Positions 28,144 to 37,805 of a stretch of 64,000 bases of DNA are shown in pieces. The DNA comes from Burkholderia pyrrocinia (GTDB lineage Bacteria > Pseudomonadota > Gammaproteobacteria > Burkholderiales > Burkholderiaceae). The notes under the pieces are model-generated. The model made no database searches and was not told the DNA's origin. It worked only from the letters and a program-made list of their open reading frames with translations. Every line of letters starts with the position of its first letter. The stretch's first letter is position 1. The position numbers and the translations under genes are program-made. The stretch covers positions 1,736,001 to 1,800,000 of the forward strand of contig NZ_CP024903.1 of the NCBI RefSeq assembly GCF_003330765.1, read 5' to 3'.

Positions 28144-30045
28144 TCAGTACGCGCCGCCGACGCGATGCGTCGCGACGTAATGATCGGGGCCGACCGCGAC
28201 GAGCGGTGCGACGACCGGCTCGTCGCCGGCCGCGCGGATCGGGCTCGGGATCTCGTCCGCCGCGAGCTGGCGCGGCGCATGCCGGCGCGCGGGGTCGGCC
28301 ACGGGCACCGCGCTCATCAGCTTCTTCGTGTACGGATGCTGCGGCGCCTCGAACACCGCGCGGCGCGGGCCGATCTCGACGATCTGGCCGAGATACATCA
28401 CCGCGACGCGATGGCTGATGCGCTCGACGACGGCCATGTCGTGCGAGATGAACAGGTAGGCGACGCCGAGCTCGCGCTGCAGGTCGAGCATCAGGTTGAC
28501 GATCTGCGCCTGCACCGACACGTCGAGCGCGGACACCGACTCGTCGGCGATCACGACCTTCGGGTTCAGCGCGAGCGCGCGCGCGATCGCGATCCGCTGG
28601 CGCTGGCCGCCCGAGAATTCGTGCGGATAGCGGCGCGCGGCCTCGGGCGGCAGGCCGACCTTGTCGAGCAGCCAGTCGACGCGCGCCTGCGCTTCGCGGC
28701 CGCTCGCGACGCCGTGCACGAGCAGCGGTTCCATGATCGAGAAGCCGACAGTCAGGCGCGGATTCAGCGACGCGAACGGATCCTGGAAGATGAACTGGAT
28801 GTTCCGGCGCAGCGCCTGCAGGTCCGGGCCCTTCAGCGCGCTGATGTCGCGACCGTCGAATTCGATCGAGCCGCTCTGCGATTCGACGAGGCGCAGCAGC
28901 GAACGGCCGGTGGTCGACTTGCCGCAGCCCGATTCGCCGACGAGCGCGAGCGTCTCGCCCGCGCGCAGCTCGAAGCTCACGCGCTCGACCGCATGCACGA
29001 ACTGCGACACGCGGCCGAACACGCCGCTCTTCACCGGAAAGCGCGTGACGAGGTCGCGCACGCGCAGGATCGGCGCCGCCGCCTGATCGACGGGCGGCTG
29101 CGCATCGTCGTTCGCCGCAGACGCAGACGCTGGTGCCGCCGCACTCGCGCCGTCCGCCTTCAGCAGCGGGAATTTCTCGGGCACGTCGGTGCCCTGCATC
29201 GCACCGAGCCGCGGCACAGCCGCGAGCAGCGCGCGCGTGTAGCGATGCGCGGGCGCCGCGAAGATGCGCTCCGACTCGCCCTCCTCGACCTTCTCGCCGC
29301 GATACATCACGAGCACGCGGTCGGCCACTTCGGCCACCACGCCCATGTCGTGCGTGATGAAGATCACGCCCATGTTCATTTCGTCCTGCAGCCCGCGAAC
29401 CAGTTGCAGGATCTGCGCCTGGATCGTCACGTCGAGCGCGGTCGTCGGCTCGTCGGCGATCAGCAGCGCGGGCCGGCACGACAGCGCCATCGCGATCATC
29501 ACGCGCTGCCGCATCCCGCCCGACAACTGGTGCGGATAGCGCGCGAACACGCGGCGCGCTTCCGGAATGCGCACGAGATCGAGCAGCCGCAGCGCTTCCG
29601 CGCGCGCTTCGGCCGCCCCCTTCGACTGGTGCAGCGCGATCGCCTCGCTGATCTGGTCGCCGACCGTGAACACCGGGTTCAGCGACGTCATCGGCTCCTG
29701 GAAGATCATCGCGATGTCCGCGCCGCGGATGCCGCGCATCGTCGCGGCGCTCGCCTGCGCAAGATCGACGAACGCGCCGCCGCGGCGCCGGAACGCGATC
29801 CGGCCGCCCGTGATCTCGCCGCCGCCATGCTCGACGAGCCGCATCAGCGCGAGCGACGTGACGGACTTGCCCGAGCCCGATTCGCCGACGATCGCGAGCG
29901 TCTCGCCGCGATCGACGTGAAACGACACGTTGCGCACCGCGTCGAACGTCGCGCCTTCGCGGCGGAACGTGACCGACAGGTCGTCGACGGCGACGACGCG
30001 CTGCTCGGGCAGCGCCAGGCCGGACGGGTTTCGGCTCGAAGTCAT
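28144..30045 (-). CDS. gsiA: Peptide/glutathione ABC transporter, dual ATPase GsiA
   Basis: A 633-residue fusion of two ATPase domains, as in E. coli GsiA. The N-terminal half has Walker A GESGSGKS and signature LSGGMRQR; the C-terminal half has GESGCGKS and FSGGQRQR. A variable Ala-rich linker ([15 protein letters not shown]) joins the halves. It drives import through GsiCD. GAGGAGA precedes the ATG. A 129-base gap separates it from gsiB; I see no terminator there. Confidence 0.93.
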   Translation of the reverse strand: MTSSRNPSGLALPEQRVVAVDDLSVTFRREGATFDAVRNVSFHVDRGETLAIVGESGSGKSVTSLALMRLVEHGGGEITGGRIAFRRRGGAFVDLAQASAATMRGIRGADIAMIFQEPMTSLNPVFTVGDQISEAIALHQSKGAAEARAEALRLLDLVRIPEARRVFARYPHQLSGGMRQRVMIAMALSCRPALLIADEPTTALDVTIQAQILQLVRGLQDEMNMGVIFITHDMGVVAEVADRVLVMYRGEKVEEGESERIFAAPAHRYTRALLAAVPRLGAMQGTDVPEKFPLLKADGASAAAPASASAANDDAQPPVDQAAAPILRVRDLVTRFPVKSGVFGRVSQFVHAVERVSFELRAGETLALVGESGCGKSTTGRSLLRLVESQSGSIEFDGRDISALKGPDLQALRRNIQFIFQDPFASLNPRLTVGFSIMEPLLVHGVASGREAQARVDWLLDKVGLPPEAARRYPHEFSGGQRQRIAIARALALNPKVVIADESVSALDVSVQAQIVNLMLDLQRELGVAYLFISHDMAVVERISHRVAVMYLGQIVEIGPRRAVFEAPQHPYTKKLMSAVPVADPARRHAPRQLAADEIPSPIRAAGDEPVVAPLVAVGPDHYVATHRVGGAY

Positions 30046-30072
30046 GGGTGGGTCTCCTCGTGCGATCCGGAA

Positions 30073-31077
30073 TCAGGCCGCGTCGTCGCGATAGATGCCG
30101 ACGACGGGCGCTTCGCCGACGCGCGCGTAGCCGCGATACATCCCTTCGGTGTTGAACGGCATCGCAACGTTGCCGTGCGCGTCGACCGCGACGATCCCGC
30201 CGCGGCCCGCCAGGCGCGGCAGCTTGTTCATCACCACGTCGTGCGCGGCGTCGGCGAGCGACGCGCCGCGATACGCGATCTGCGCGGCGACGTCATACGC
30301 GGTCGCGAGCCGGATGAACATCTCGCCGGTACCCGTCGACGACACCGCGCAGGTTGCATCGTCCGCATAGCAACCGGCACCGATGATCGGCGAATCGCCG
30401 ACCCGCCCCGGCTGCTTGTTCGTGATGCCGCCGGTCGACGTCGCCGCCGCGATATGGCCGTGCAGGTCGCACGCGACCGCGCCGACCGTGCCGTGCTTGC
30501 GGTCCGGATCGAGCGGTTCGGCCGGCTGCGGCTGCGACTGCGGCTGCGATGAGCCGAACGTGAACGTCGCCGCATCGTGGTCGAGCATCGTGCCGGCCGC
30601 CGCTCGCGCCTTGATCCACTGCGCATGACGCGATTCGGTGCCGAAGTAACCGGGTTCCGCGAGTTCGAGCCCCTGCGCGGCCGCGAACGCATCGGCGCCC
30701 GCGCCGGCGAACAGCACGTGTTCGCTCGCCTCCATCACGCGCCGCGCGGCGAGGACGGGATTGCGCACGCGCGTCGCGCAGCAGATCGCGCCGGCGCCGA
30801 GCGTCGCGCCATCCATCACCGCCGCGTCGAGTTCGTGCTTGCCTTCGGCCGTATACACGGCGCCACGCCCGGCGTTGAACAGCGGACAGTCCTCGAGCAT
30901 TCGGACCGCGACGGTGACGGCGTCGAGCGCGCTGCCGCCGTCGGCCAGCACCTGCTGCGCGGCCTGCAGGATCGCGGTCAGTTCGGCGCGGTACTGGCGT
31001 TCGGTATCGGTATCCATCGCATTGCGCAGGATCGTGCCTGCACCACCGTGAATCGCGACGATCGCGGGAGAAGTCAT
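30073..31077 (-). CDS. iaaA: Isoaspartyl peptidase / L-asparaginase (Ntn-hydrolase)
   Basis: A 334-residue plant-type asparaginase. The motif HGGAGT opens the protein. The catalytic Thr is Thr197 in HGTVGAVA, which becomes the first residue of the small chain after autocleavage. TSTGGITNKQPGRVGDSPIIGAG and GTGE follow. It hydrolyses beta-aspartyl (isoAsp) dipeptides and asparagine in the cytoplasm. A 12-bp tandem duplication (30526-30549) encodes SQPQSQPQ in the linker just before the cleavage point. Its start overlaps the rpiR stop by 4 bases (ATGA). Confidence 0.93.
   Translation of the reverse strand: MTSPAIVAIHGGAGTILRNAMDTDTERQYRAELTAILQAAQQVLADGGSALDAVTVAVRMLEDCPLFNAGRGAVYTAEGKHELDAAVMDGATLGAGAICCATRVRNPVLAARRVMEASEHVLFAGAGADAFAAAQGLELAEPGYFGTESRHAQWIKARAAAGTMLDHDAATFTFGSSQPQSQPQPAEPLDPDRKHGTVGAVACDLHGHIAAATSTGGITNKQPGRVGDSPIIGAGCYADDATCAVSSTGTGEMFIRLATAYDVAAQIAYRGASLADAAHDVVMNKLPRLAGRGGIVAVDAHGNVAMPFNTEGMYRGYARVGEAPVVGIYRDDAA
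30526..30549. repeat. 12-bp tandem duplication inside iaaA
   Basis: CTGCGGCTGCGA twice in a row (plus-strand reading). It adds four residues per copy to the disordered linker ahead of the iaaA cleavage site. Confidence 0.85.
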
Positions 31078-32018
31078 GATTTTTTCGGACGGGGGGAAGA
31101 AGGGTTGGCGGCCGGCAGCGCCGCTTGCGGCTGCACGAGCCACGGCAGCAGGAATTCGGTCATCTCGGCGGCGGACTTCGCGGACCGGTGCGTGCGCAGC
31201 GCGACCGCGTCGATCAACGCCTCGATCATCGCGAGCACGGCCGCTTCCGACGTGGCCGCGAAGCGCCGCTCGGCCTTGACGTACAGGTTCAGCGACGCGA
31301 TCGGCGCAAGCGGCGATTGCGGGCCGTCGGAAATGCCGAGCACGCGCGCGCCGCGCGCCGCCGCGCGGCGGGCCAGCTCGATCGTGTCCTTCACGTAGCG
31401 CGGAAACGCGAGCGCGATCACGAGATCGCGCGAGTCGGCCGTATACAGGCGCCGCGCCGCGTGCGAAGGGCCGCCAAGCAGCGCCAGCGACTGCACGCTG
31501 TCGTGGCACACCGACAGCCCGTGCTCCATCAGCCCGGAGAGAAACGCGCTCGACCCCGCGCCGAGGATCAGCACGCGCCGCGCGCCGACAATCGCCTCGA
31601 CCGCGGCCTCGACATCGGCCGCGTCCAGTTGCGCGCGCGTGTTCTCGATGTTCGCGACGGCCTGGTCGAACACCGCGTCGATCCATGCGGCGCCGCGTAC
31701 GCCAGGCTCCTGCTCCTGCGCCGAGCGCAGCCGTTCGACCGGCCCGAGCGTCGCCTCGAAACCGCGCACGAGCGCCGCGCGCATCGCCGGATAACCGTCG
31801 AAGCCCAGCGCCTTCGCGAAGCGGTTCGCGGTTGCGATCGACGCATTCACGGCCTGCGCGAGTTCGTCGATTCGCATCGTCGCCGCGCGAAACGGATTCG
31901 CGAGCACGAACTCGCCCATGCGCCGGTGAATCGGCGTCATCAACGGCATCGCCGACGCGATCCGCTCGGCGATCGCGGGTTCGTCGTGACTGGCGTCGTG
32001 CGAAACGAGAGGCGTCAT
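31074..32018 (-). CDS. RpiR-family regulator of the peptide operon
   Basis: A 314-residue protein with an N-terminal RpiR helix-turn-helix (FVLANPFRAATMRIDELAQAV, then SIATANRFAKALGFDGY) and a C-terminal SIS domain (RRVLILGAGSSAFLSGL), which binds phosphosugars in most members. It is the first gene of the operon and overlaps iaaA by 4 bases, so regulator and enzymes are coupled. The start at 32018 is preferred; the frame upstream is AT-rich promoter. Inverted repeats just upstream (32040-32091) are likely its own operator. Why a SIS-domain regulator controls peptide use is unclear; muropeptide-type ligands are one possibility. Confidence 0.85.
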   Translation of the reverse strand: MTPLVSHDASHDEPAIAERIASAMPLMTPIHRRMGEFVLANPFRAATMRIDELAQAVNASIATANRFAKALGFDGYPAMRAALVRGFEATLGPVERLRSAQEQEPGVRGAAWIDAVFDQAVANIENTRAQLDAADVEAAVEAIVGARRVLILGAGSSAFLSGLMEHGLSVCHDSVQSLALLGGPSHAARRLYTADSRDLVIALAFPRYVKDTIELARRAAARGARVLGISDGPQSPLAPIASLNLYVKAERRFAATSEAAVLAMIEALIDAVALRTHRSAKSAAEMTEFLLPWLVQPQAALPAANPSSPRPKKS

Positions 32019-32039
32019 GCGAAGGGTCGTTGCAAGGAT

Positions 32040-32091
32040 GATGAAAATCAATTTACACAATCCGGACCCAGAAAAGAAATAAATTTTCATC
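32040..32091. promoter_or_regulatory. Probable RpiR operator
   Basis: Arms GATGAAAAT (32040-32048) and ATTTTCATC (32083-32091), perfectly inverted, in a strongly AT-rich stretch starting 22 bases before the rpiR start codon. Confidence 0.55.
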
Positions 32092-32264
32092 AGGGTTGTC
32101 ACGCCCCATCCGGCGCCCACCGAGCGCTCGGCCATCGCTCAGCCCCACCGCACGGTGCCTTCGGCATGCGACCGCCGTACGTCTCCGCGCGCGCCGCCAC
32201 TCTTCCATCGGGAAAACCCCGAGCAAGTTCGTTCGAACGCAAATTCACGTTGACCGGATTCGCA

Positions 32265-32285
32265 TTCGAACATAGGATGTTCGAA
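32265..32285. promoter_or_regulatory. Perfect palindrome upstream of the MFS-GH31 unit
   Basis: TTCGAACAT-AGG-ATGTTCGAA, 9-bp arms with a 3-base centre. A second shorter palindrome CGTTCGAACG lies at 32230-32239. They sit in the 468-base gap between the rpiR and MFS genes, about 200 bases before the MFS start. The regulator is not identified. Confidence 0.5.
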
Positions 32286-32486
32286 AATGATCAGTCGTCA
32301 GATAACTTCCGTATTCAATGACGACGGAATGTTCGCTTGAACACCGATATTTCGATATAAACCGGAAAATCCGGCGCCCATCAAGATCGGACATCGTACA
32401 AATCGACAAGACAAGCCATCCCGGACGGATGGCCCTCATGGATCGGGCAGGCGCCGCGCGCCTGCCCTGCCCGACAGGAGACAGCA

Positions 32487-33758
32487 GTGAAGACAGTCAA
32501 GGCGTTGCGCTGGTGGATCATCGTGCTCGTATGTGTCGGCACGATCCTCAACTACCTCGCGCGGAATTCCCTCGCGGTGCTCGCCCCCGAGCTGAAGCAG
32601 GTATTCGCGATCTCGACGCAGCAGTATTCGTACATCGTCGGCGCATTCCAGATCGGCTACACGATCATGCAGCCCGTGTGCGGGTTCGTCGTCGACCTGA
32701 TCGGGCTGCGGCTCGGGTTCGCGCTGTTCGCGATGCTGTGGTCGGTGGTCGGCGTCGCGCACGGCTTCGCGTCGGGCTGGCTGTCGCTCGGCATCCTGCG
32801 CGGCTTTCTGGGGCTGTTCGAGGCCGCCGCGATTCCGTCGGGGATGAAGGCCGTCGCCGAATGGTTTCCCGATCGCGAGAAATCCGTCGCGGTCGGCTAC
32901 TTCAACGCGGGCACGTCGCTCGGCGCCGCGATCGCACCGCCGCTCGTCGTGTTCCTGTCGATGCGGTTCGGCTGGCAGGCCGCCTTCATGGCCACCGGCG
33001 CGCTCGGGTTCGTGTGGGCCGCGCTCTGGTACACGCAATACCGGTCGCCTGCGGATCATCCGCGCATCACGCCGCAGGAGCGTGCGCTGATCCGCGATGG
33101 CCAGACGACGATGCCGCCCGTGTCGAAGCGCCGCATTCGCGACGTCGTCACCGCGCGGCGCTTCTGGGCCATCGCGCTGCCGCGCTTCTTCGCCGAACCC
33201 GCATGGCAGACCTTCAGCTTCTGGATTCCGCTGTACCTCGCGACCGAGCGCCACATGGCGCTCGCGCAGATCGCGATCTTCGCGTGGATGCCGTTTCTCG
33301 CGGCCGACCTCGGCGGCATCGCGGGCGGCTACCTGTCACCGTATCTCGTGAAACGATTCAAGCTGCCGCTCGTGTGGTCGCGGGTCGCCGGCGTCGCGCT
33401 CGGAGCGGTGCTGATGCTCGGGCCCGCGCTGATCGGGCTCGTGTCGTCGCCGTACACGGCCATCGCGCTGTTCTGCGTCGGCGGCTTCGCGCACCAGATG
33501 ATCTCCGCGCTCGTCAACACGCTGTCGGCCGACGTGTTCGATGCCGAAGAAGTCGGCACCGCGAGCGGCTTCGCCGGGATGGCCGCGTGGATCGGCGGGC
33601 TCGGTTTCTCGCTGCTGGTCGGCGCGCTCGCCGACAAGATCGGCTATGCGCCGCTGTTCGCGTGCCTCGGCCTGTTCGACATCATCGGCGTCACGCTGCT
33701 CGCGGTGCTGATCCGCGGGCAGTCGAAGCAGGAACGCCTGCTCGCCCAGCACGCCTGA
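32487..33758 (+). CDS. MFS transporter, anion:cation symporter type
   Basis: A 423-residue major facilitator with 12 predicted helices. Helix 1 ends NYLARNSLAVLAPEL and the loop between helices 2 and 3 is DLIGLRLG, the pattern of the ACS family (ExuT, glucarate, phthalate carriers). AGGAGA precedes a GTG start. It is followed after 25 bases by a GH31 glycosidase, so the substrate is probably a small glycoside or sugar acid. Confidence 0.82.
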   Translation: MKTVKALRWWIIVLVCVGTILNYLARNSLAVLAPELKQVFAISTQQYSYIVGAFQIGYTIMQPVCGFVVDLIGLRLGFALFAMLWSVVGVAHGFASGWLSLGILRGFLGLFEAAAIPSGMKAVAEWFPDREKSVAVGYFNAGTSLGAAIAPPLVVFLSMRFGWQAAFMATGALGFVWAALWYTQYRSPADHPRITPQERALIRDGQTTMPPVSKRRIRDVVTARRFWAIALPRFFAEPAWQTFSFWIPLYLATERHMALAQIAIFAWMPFLAADLGGIAGGYLSPYLVKRFKLPLVWSRVAGVALGAVLMLGPALIGLVSSPYTAIALFCVGGFAHQMISALVNTLSADVFDAEEVGTASGFAGMAAWIGGLGFSLLVGALADKIGYAPLFACLGLFDIIGVTLLAVLIRGQSKQERLLAQHA

Positions 33759-33783
33759 CCTTCGCTCTCACAGGAACACCTTC

Positions 33784-36204
33784 ATGACTTCGCTTCTTCA
33801 TCCGCCCGTGTTCCGCCTCGCCGGCCGGCACGCGAACCGCCTGCTGCTCGCGTCCGATGCGGGCGCAACCGTCGAGATCTTCGTGCTCGAGGACGACATC
33901 GTGCGTGTGCGCGTGCTGCCCGATGCGACGGCGCGCAACCCGCGCACGTGGTCGATCGCGCCGGGCCTCGACGACGTACCGCTCGACGGGCGCGACCGCG
34001 TCGACCTGACCGGCTTCGCGCTGCCCGCGTACGATCTCGCCGAAGACGACGACGGCCTGCGCGTCGAAACCGCGCAGATCCGGCTCGCGGTGCGCTGGCA
34101 AGGCGGCCATTGCACGTGGTCGATGCGCGGCGCGGACGGCGCGTGGCGCGTCGCGCTCGCCGACCGCGCGACGCAGGCGTACAACTTCGGCTGGTGGGAC
34201 GATCGCGCGTATCACTACGTCGCCCGCGAGCGCGGCGACAAGGTGTTCGGCCTCGGCGAACGCGCGGGCGACCTCGACCGCACGGGCGCGCGCTTCGAGA
34301 TGCGCAACATCGACGCGATGGGCTACAGCGCGAAGCACACCGACCCGCTGTACAAGCACATCCCGTTCTACATCACGTGGTCGCCCGACGCATGCCAGGG
34401 GTTCGGCCTCTTCTACGACACGCTGTCGGACTGCGCGTTCGACATGGGCCGCGAGCTCGACAACTATCACGGCCCGTACCGCTACTTCGTCGCCGAGCAC
34501 GGCGATCTCGACTACTACTTCATCGCGTCGCCCGACACGCCGCTCGCGGCCGCGCGGCGCTTCACGTGGCTCACCGGGCGCCCCGCGCGCACGCCGAAAT
34601 GGGGGCTCGGCTATTCGGGCTCGACGATGAGCTACACCGATGCACCGGACGCGCAGCAGCAGATGAACCAGTTCGTCGAGCAGTGCGACGCGCACGACAT
34701 CCTGTGCGATTCGTTCCACCTGTCGTCGGGCTATACGTCGATCGGCGCGAAGCGCTACGTGTTCAACTGGAACCGCGACAAGTTTCCCGATGCGAAGGGT
34801 TTCGTGAAGCACTACCGCGACCACGGCATCCGCCTGTGCGCGAACATCAAGCCGTGCCTGCTGCGCGACCATCCCGCGTTCGACGACGCCGCGCAGCGCG
34901 GGCTGCTGATCCGCTCGGCATCAGGCGAGCCCGCATGGGTGCAGTTCTGGGACGAGGTCGGCGCGTATCTCGACTTCACGCAGCCTGACGCCTACCGCTG
35001 GTGGCGCGAGCAGGTCACGTCGGCGCTGCTCGAATACGGGATCGAATCGACCTGGAACGACAACAACGAATACGAGATCTGGTCGCCCGACGCGATCGCG
35101 CACGGCTTCGGCCAGCCGTTCCCCGCGCGCGAGGCGAAAGTGCTGCAGACGATGCTGATGATGCGCGCGTCGCGCGAAGCGCAGCGCACGCATGCGCCGA
35201 CGCAGCGACCGTTCCTCGTGTCGCGTTCCGGCGGCGCCGGCATGCAGCGCTACGTGCAGACCTGGTCCGGCGACAACTTCACATCCTGGGAAACGCTGCG
35301 CTACAACCTGAAGATGGGCCTCGGGCTCGCGCTGTCGGGCGTGTCGAACATCGGTCACGACATCGGCGGCTTCTCCGGGCCCGCGCCGTCGCCCGAGCTC
35401 CTGCTGCGCTGGGTGCAGTTCGGCATCTTCATGCCGCGCTTCAGCATCCATTCGTGGAACGACGATGGCACCGTCAACGAACCGTGGATGTATCCGGAGA
35501 TCACCGCGCAGATCGCATCGCTGATCAAGCAGCGCTACCGGCTGCTGCCTTATCTCTATCACCTGTTGTGGCTGTCGACGACGCGCTACGAGCCCGTGCT
35601 GCGGCCGACCCTCGCCGATTTCCCCGGCGACGCGCGCTGCTACGACGAGTGCGACGACATGATGCTCGGCGACGCGCTGCTCGTCGCGCCGGTCGTCGAT
35701 CCCGGCCGCGCGGAGCGCACGGTGTACCTGCCGTCGGGCGCACGCTGGATGTGCTGCGCGAGCGCGCAATCGTTCGACGGCGGCGCGAGCGTGACGCTGC
35801 CCGCGCCGCTCGACACGCCGGTGATGCTGCTGCGCGAAGGCCGCGTGCTGCCGCTGAACGTCGCGGAACAGCATTTCGGCGCACGTGCCGACACGCGCGG
35901 CTTCCTCGTCGCGCCGCGCATCGAGGACGGCGTCGCGTACGGCGAATGCGTCGAGGACGACGGCGAGACTGAAGCGTGGCGCGACGGCGAATACGGACTG
36001 TGGCGGATCGAGACCGGCCGCGAGGCGTCGGGCGTGCTCGGCGTGTCGGTCCGCTGGGACGGCCGCCCGGGCCGCCCGGCCGACCGCGTCGAGATCCTGC
36101 TGCCCGCGTCGCTGCAAGGCCCGGTCGCCGTCCGCGGCGCGCGCGTCGAGCAGGACGCGCAGGACGGCGCATGGCGCCGCATCGTCGTCGCGTTCGCTGG
36201 CTGA
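33784..36204 (+). CDS. Glycoside hydrolase family 31 (alpha-glycosidase)
   Basis: An 806-residue GH31 enzyme. The nucleophile is the Asp in ESTWNDNNEYEIW, and the acid/base Asp is in TWSGDNFTSW. N-terminal GH31 sandwich to about residue 230, barrel to about 610, then two C-terminal beta domains. No signal peptide, so it acts on imported substrate. The neighbours (ACS-type MFS and porin) support uptake of an alpha-linked glycoside. Specific activity (glucosidase, xylosidase, sulfoquinovosidase) cannot be assigned from what I can see. Confidence 0.88.
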   Translation: MTSLLHPPVFRLAGRHANRLLLASDAGATVEIFVLEDDIVRVRVLPDATARNPRTWSIAPGLDDVPLDGRDRVDLTGFALPAYDLAEDDDGLRVETAQIRLAVRWQGGHCTWSMRGADGAWRVALADRATQAYNFGWWDDRAYHYVARERGDKVFGLGERAGDLDRTGARFEMRNIDAMGYSAKHTDPLYKHIPFYITWSPDACQGFGLFYDTLSDCAFDMGRELDNYHGPYRYFVAEHGDLDYYFIASPDTPLAAARRFTWLTGRPARTPKWGLGYSGSTMSYTDAPDAQQQMNQFVEQCDAHDILCDSFHLSSGYTSIGAKRYVFNWNRDKFPDAKGFVKHYRDHGIRLCANIKPCLLRDHPAFDDAAQRGLLIRSASGEPAWVQFWDEVGAYLDFTQPDAYRWWREQVTSALLEYGIESTWNDNNEYEIWSPDAIAHGFGQPFPAREAKVLQTMLMMRASREAQRTHAPTQRPFLVSRSGGAGMQRYVQTWSGDNFTSWETLRYNLKMGLGLALSGVSNIGHDIGGFSGPAPSPELLLRWVQFGIFMPRFSIHSWNDDGTVNEPWMYPEITAQIASLIKQRYRLLPYLYHLLWLSTTRYEPVLRPTLADFPGDARCYDECDDMMLGDALLVAPVVDPGRAERTVYLPSGARWMCCASAQSFDGGASVTLPAPLDTPVMLLREGRVLPLNVAEQHFGARADTRGFLVAPRIEDGVAYGECVEDDGETEAWRDGEYGLWRIETGREASGVLGVSVRWDGRPGRPADRVEILLPASLQGPVAVRGARVEQDAQDGAWRRIVVAFAG

Positions 36205-36308
36205 CGCGCCCCATACCGATCGGGCGGGCCGTTCGTGCGGCCTGCCGCTCAACCACAGAGGAGGCTTGCAGCCTCCCGCCCCCCTTTGATGAGACTTGGA
36301 GATCTACA

Positions 36309-37496
36309 ATGAAATCACCTTGCAATCGATATGCAATCCTGATTTTTTCGGCCGCATCGCTCGGCGCATCCGCCGCCCATGCGCAAAGCAGCGTGACGCT
36401 ATACGGCGTCGTCGACGATTCGCTCGCGTACGTGAACAACCAGCAGGGCCACTCGAACGTGTACATGCGCGACGGCAACCTGTATGCGTCGAAGTTCGGG
36501 CTGCGCGGCGACGAGGATCTCGGCGGCGGCACGCATGCGATCTTCGACCTGCAGTCCGGCTTCAACCTGAACAACGGCGCGCAGGCCGCCGCCGGCACGA
36601 TGTTCAATCGCCAGGCATTCGTCGGCCTGCGCAACGATCGCTACGGCACGCTGACGGCCGGCCGCCAGTACACCCCCTACTTCCTGCTCGTCGGCCCGTA
36701 CGCGTCGAGCAGCTGGCTGACCGGCGCGACGGGCGCGCATCCGGGCGACATCGACGGCCTCGACACGACGATCCGCGTGAACAACTCGGTCACCTATACG
36801 TCGCCGACCTTCGCCGGGCTGACCGCGAGCGCGATGTACGCATTCGGCGGCATTGCCGGCGCGACCGGCAAGGGCAACACGTTCAGCGCCGCACTGCGCT
36901 ACGCGAACGGGCCGATCGGGATCGCGGCGGGCTACCTGCGCATCAACAGCTCGGGCTCGTCCGCGGGCTTCCTGAACCCGGCCACCGCGTCGTCGGGCAG
37001 CTTCGCGGTGTCCGTGCTGAACCAGGGCTACCTGACCGCGAAGGCTGTCGAACAGATCGCGGCGGCCGGCAACTACACGCTCGGCGACCTGACGATGGGC
37101 GTCAACTATTCGAACGTGAAGTACCTGCCCGGCAACGGCTCCGCATTCACGGACACGGTCGTGTTCAACACCTACGGCGCGCTCGCCGCGTACCGCTTCA
37201 CGCCGACGTTCTCGGTGGCCGGCGCGTTCGCGTACACGCTCGCGTCGAAAGCGAACGGCGTCGCGAGCGCGGCCCGCTACCAGCAGGTTTCGCTGAAGGA
37301 GTCGTACAGCCTGTCGAAGCGCACGACGCTCTATGCGCTGCAGGCCTACACGCATTCGAGCGGGCAGACGCTCGGCGCGCAAGGCGCCGGCCACGTCATC
37401 GACGCGGCGCCGATCGTCGGCGATTCGCAGCAGCTCACGCCGTCGACGACGCACGGCCAGTTCGTCGGCATGGCCGGGATCGCCGTCACGTTCTGA
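36309..37496 (+). CDS. Outer-membrane porin (OmpC/Gram-negative porin family)
   Basis: A 395-residue porin. The signal peptide ends AHA-Q, followed by SSVTLYGVVDDSLAY, the standard first strand of Burkholderia porins, and SKFGLRGDEDLGGG. The last residue is Phe, as required for Bam-mediated insertion. TTGGAG precedes the ATG. It follows the GH31 gene by 104 bases in the same direction and may serve its substrate. Confidence 0.92.
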   Translation: MKSPCNRYAILIFSAASLGASAAHAQSSVTLYGVVDDSLAYVNNQQGHSNVYMRDGNLYASKFGLRGDEDLGGGTHAIFDLQSGFNLNNGAQAAAGTMFNRQAFVGLRNDRYGTLTAGRQYTPYFLLVGPYASSSWLTGATGAHPGDIDGLDTTIRVNNSVTYTSPTFAGLTASAMYAFGGIAGATGKGNTFSAALRYANGPIGIAAGYLRINSSGSSAGFLNPATASSGSFAVSVLNQGYLTAKAVEQIAAAGNYTLGDLTMGVNYSNVKYLPGNGSAFTDTVVFNTYGALAAYRFTPTFSVAGAFAYTLASKANGVASAARYQQVSLKESYSLSKRTTLYALQAYTHSSGQTLGAQGAGHVIDAAPIVGDSQQLTPSTTHGQFVGMAGIAVTF

Positions 37497-37614
37497 ACCC
37501 GCACGGCAGTGCCTTCAGCGCGCTGCCTCTGCCCCGGACGATGCGCATGCCGTGCGCGCCGTCCGGGCACCCGATGCACGGCCGCCGCAGCGTTTTCCGC
37601 GTCCCGTCCGCCCG

Positions 37615-37636
37615 CCGCGCAAGTCGCGCGGGTTTT
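37615..37636 (+). terminator. Weak terminator after the porin gene
   Basis: Six-bp stem CCGCGC / GCGCGG, 5-base loop, then TTTTC. It is the only T-tailed hairpin in the 309-base gap before the BCCT gene. Confidence 0.4.
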
Positions 37637-37805
37637 CTCGATCAGCCCGATACCTTACAATTCGTCAGGTTTATCTCTTCTGCATGCCCCTTCTTGCAGT
37701 CCTGACACCGCGGTACACTCGACGCACGCCGTATCAGGGTCCGACGCGCAACGAAGCGCGCCGGGCGGCGTCGCGCCTCGTTGCGCCCACAACTGGATGC
37801 CAGCC

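Noticed and set aside
32318..33787. A 489-codon frame overlapping the MFS gene
   Set aside because: Different frame, Arg-rich, no membrane helices.
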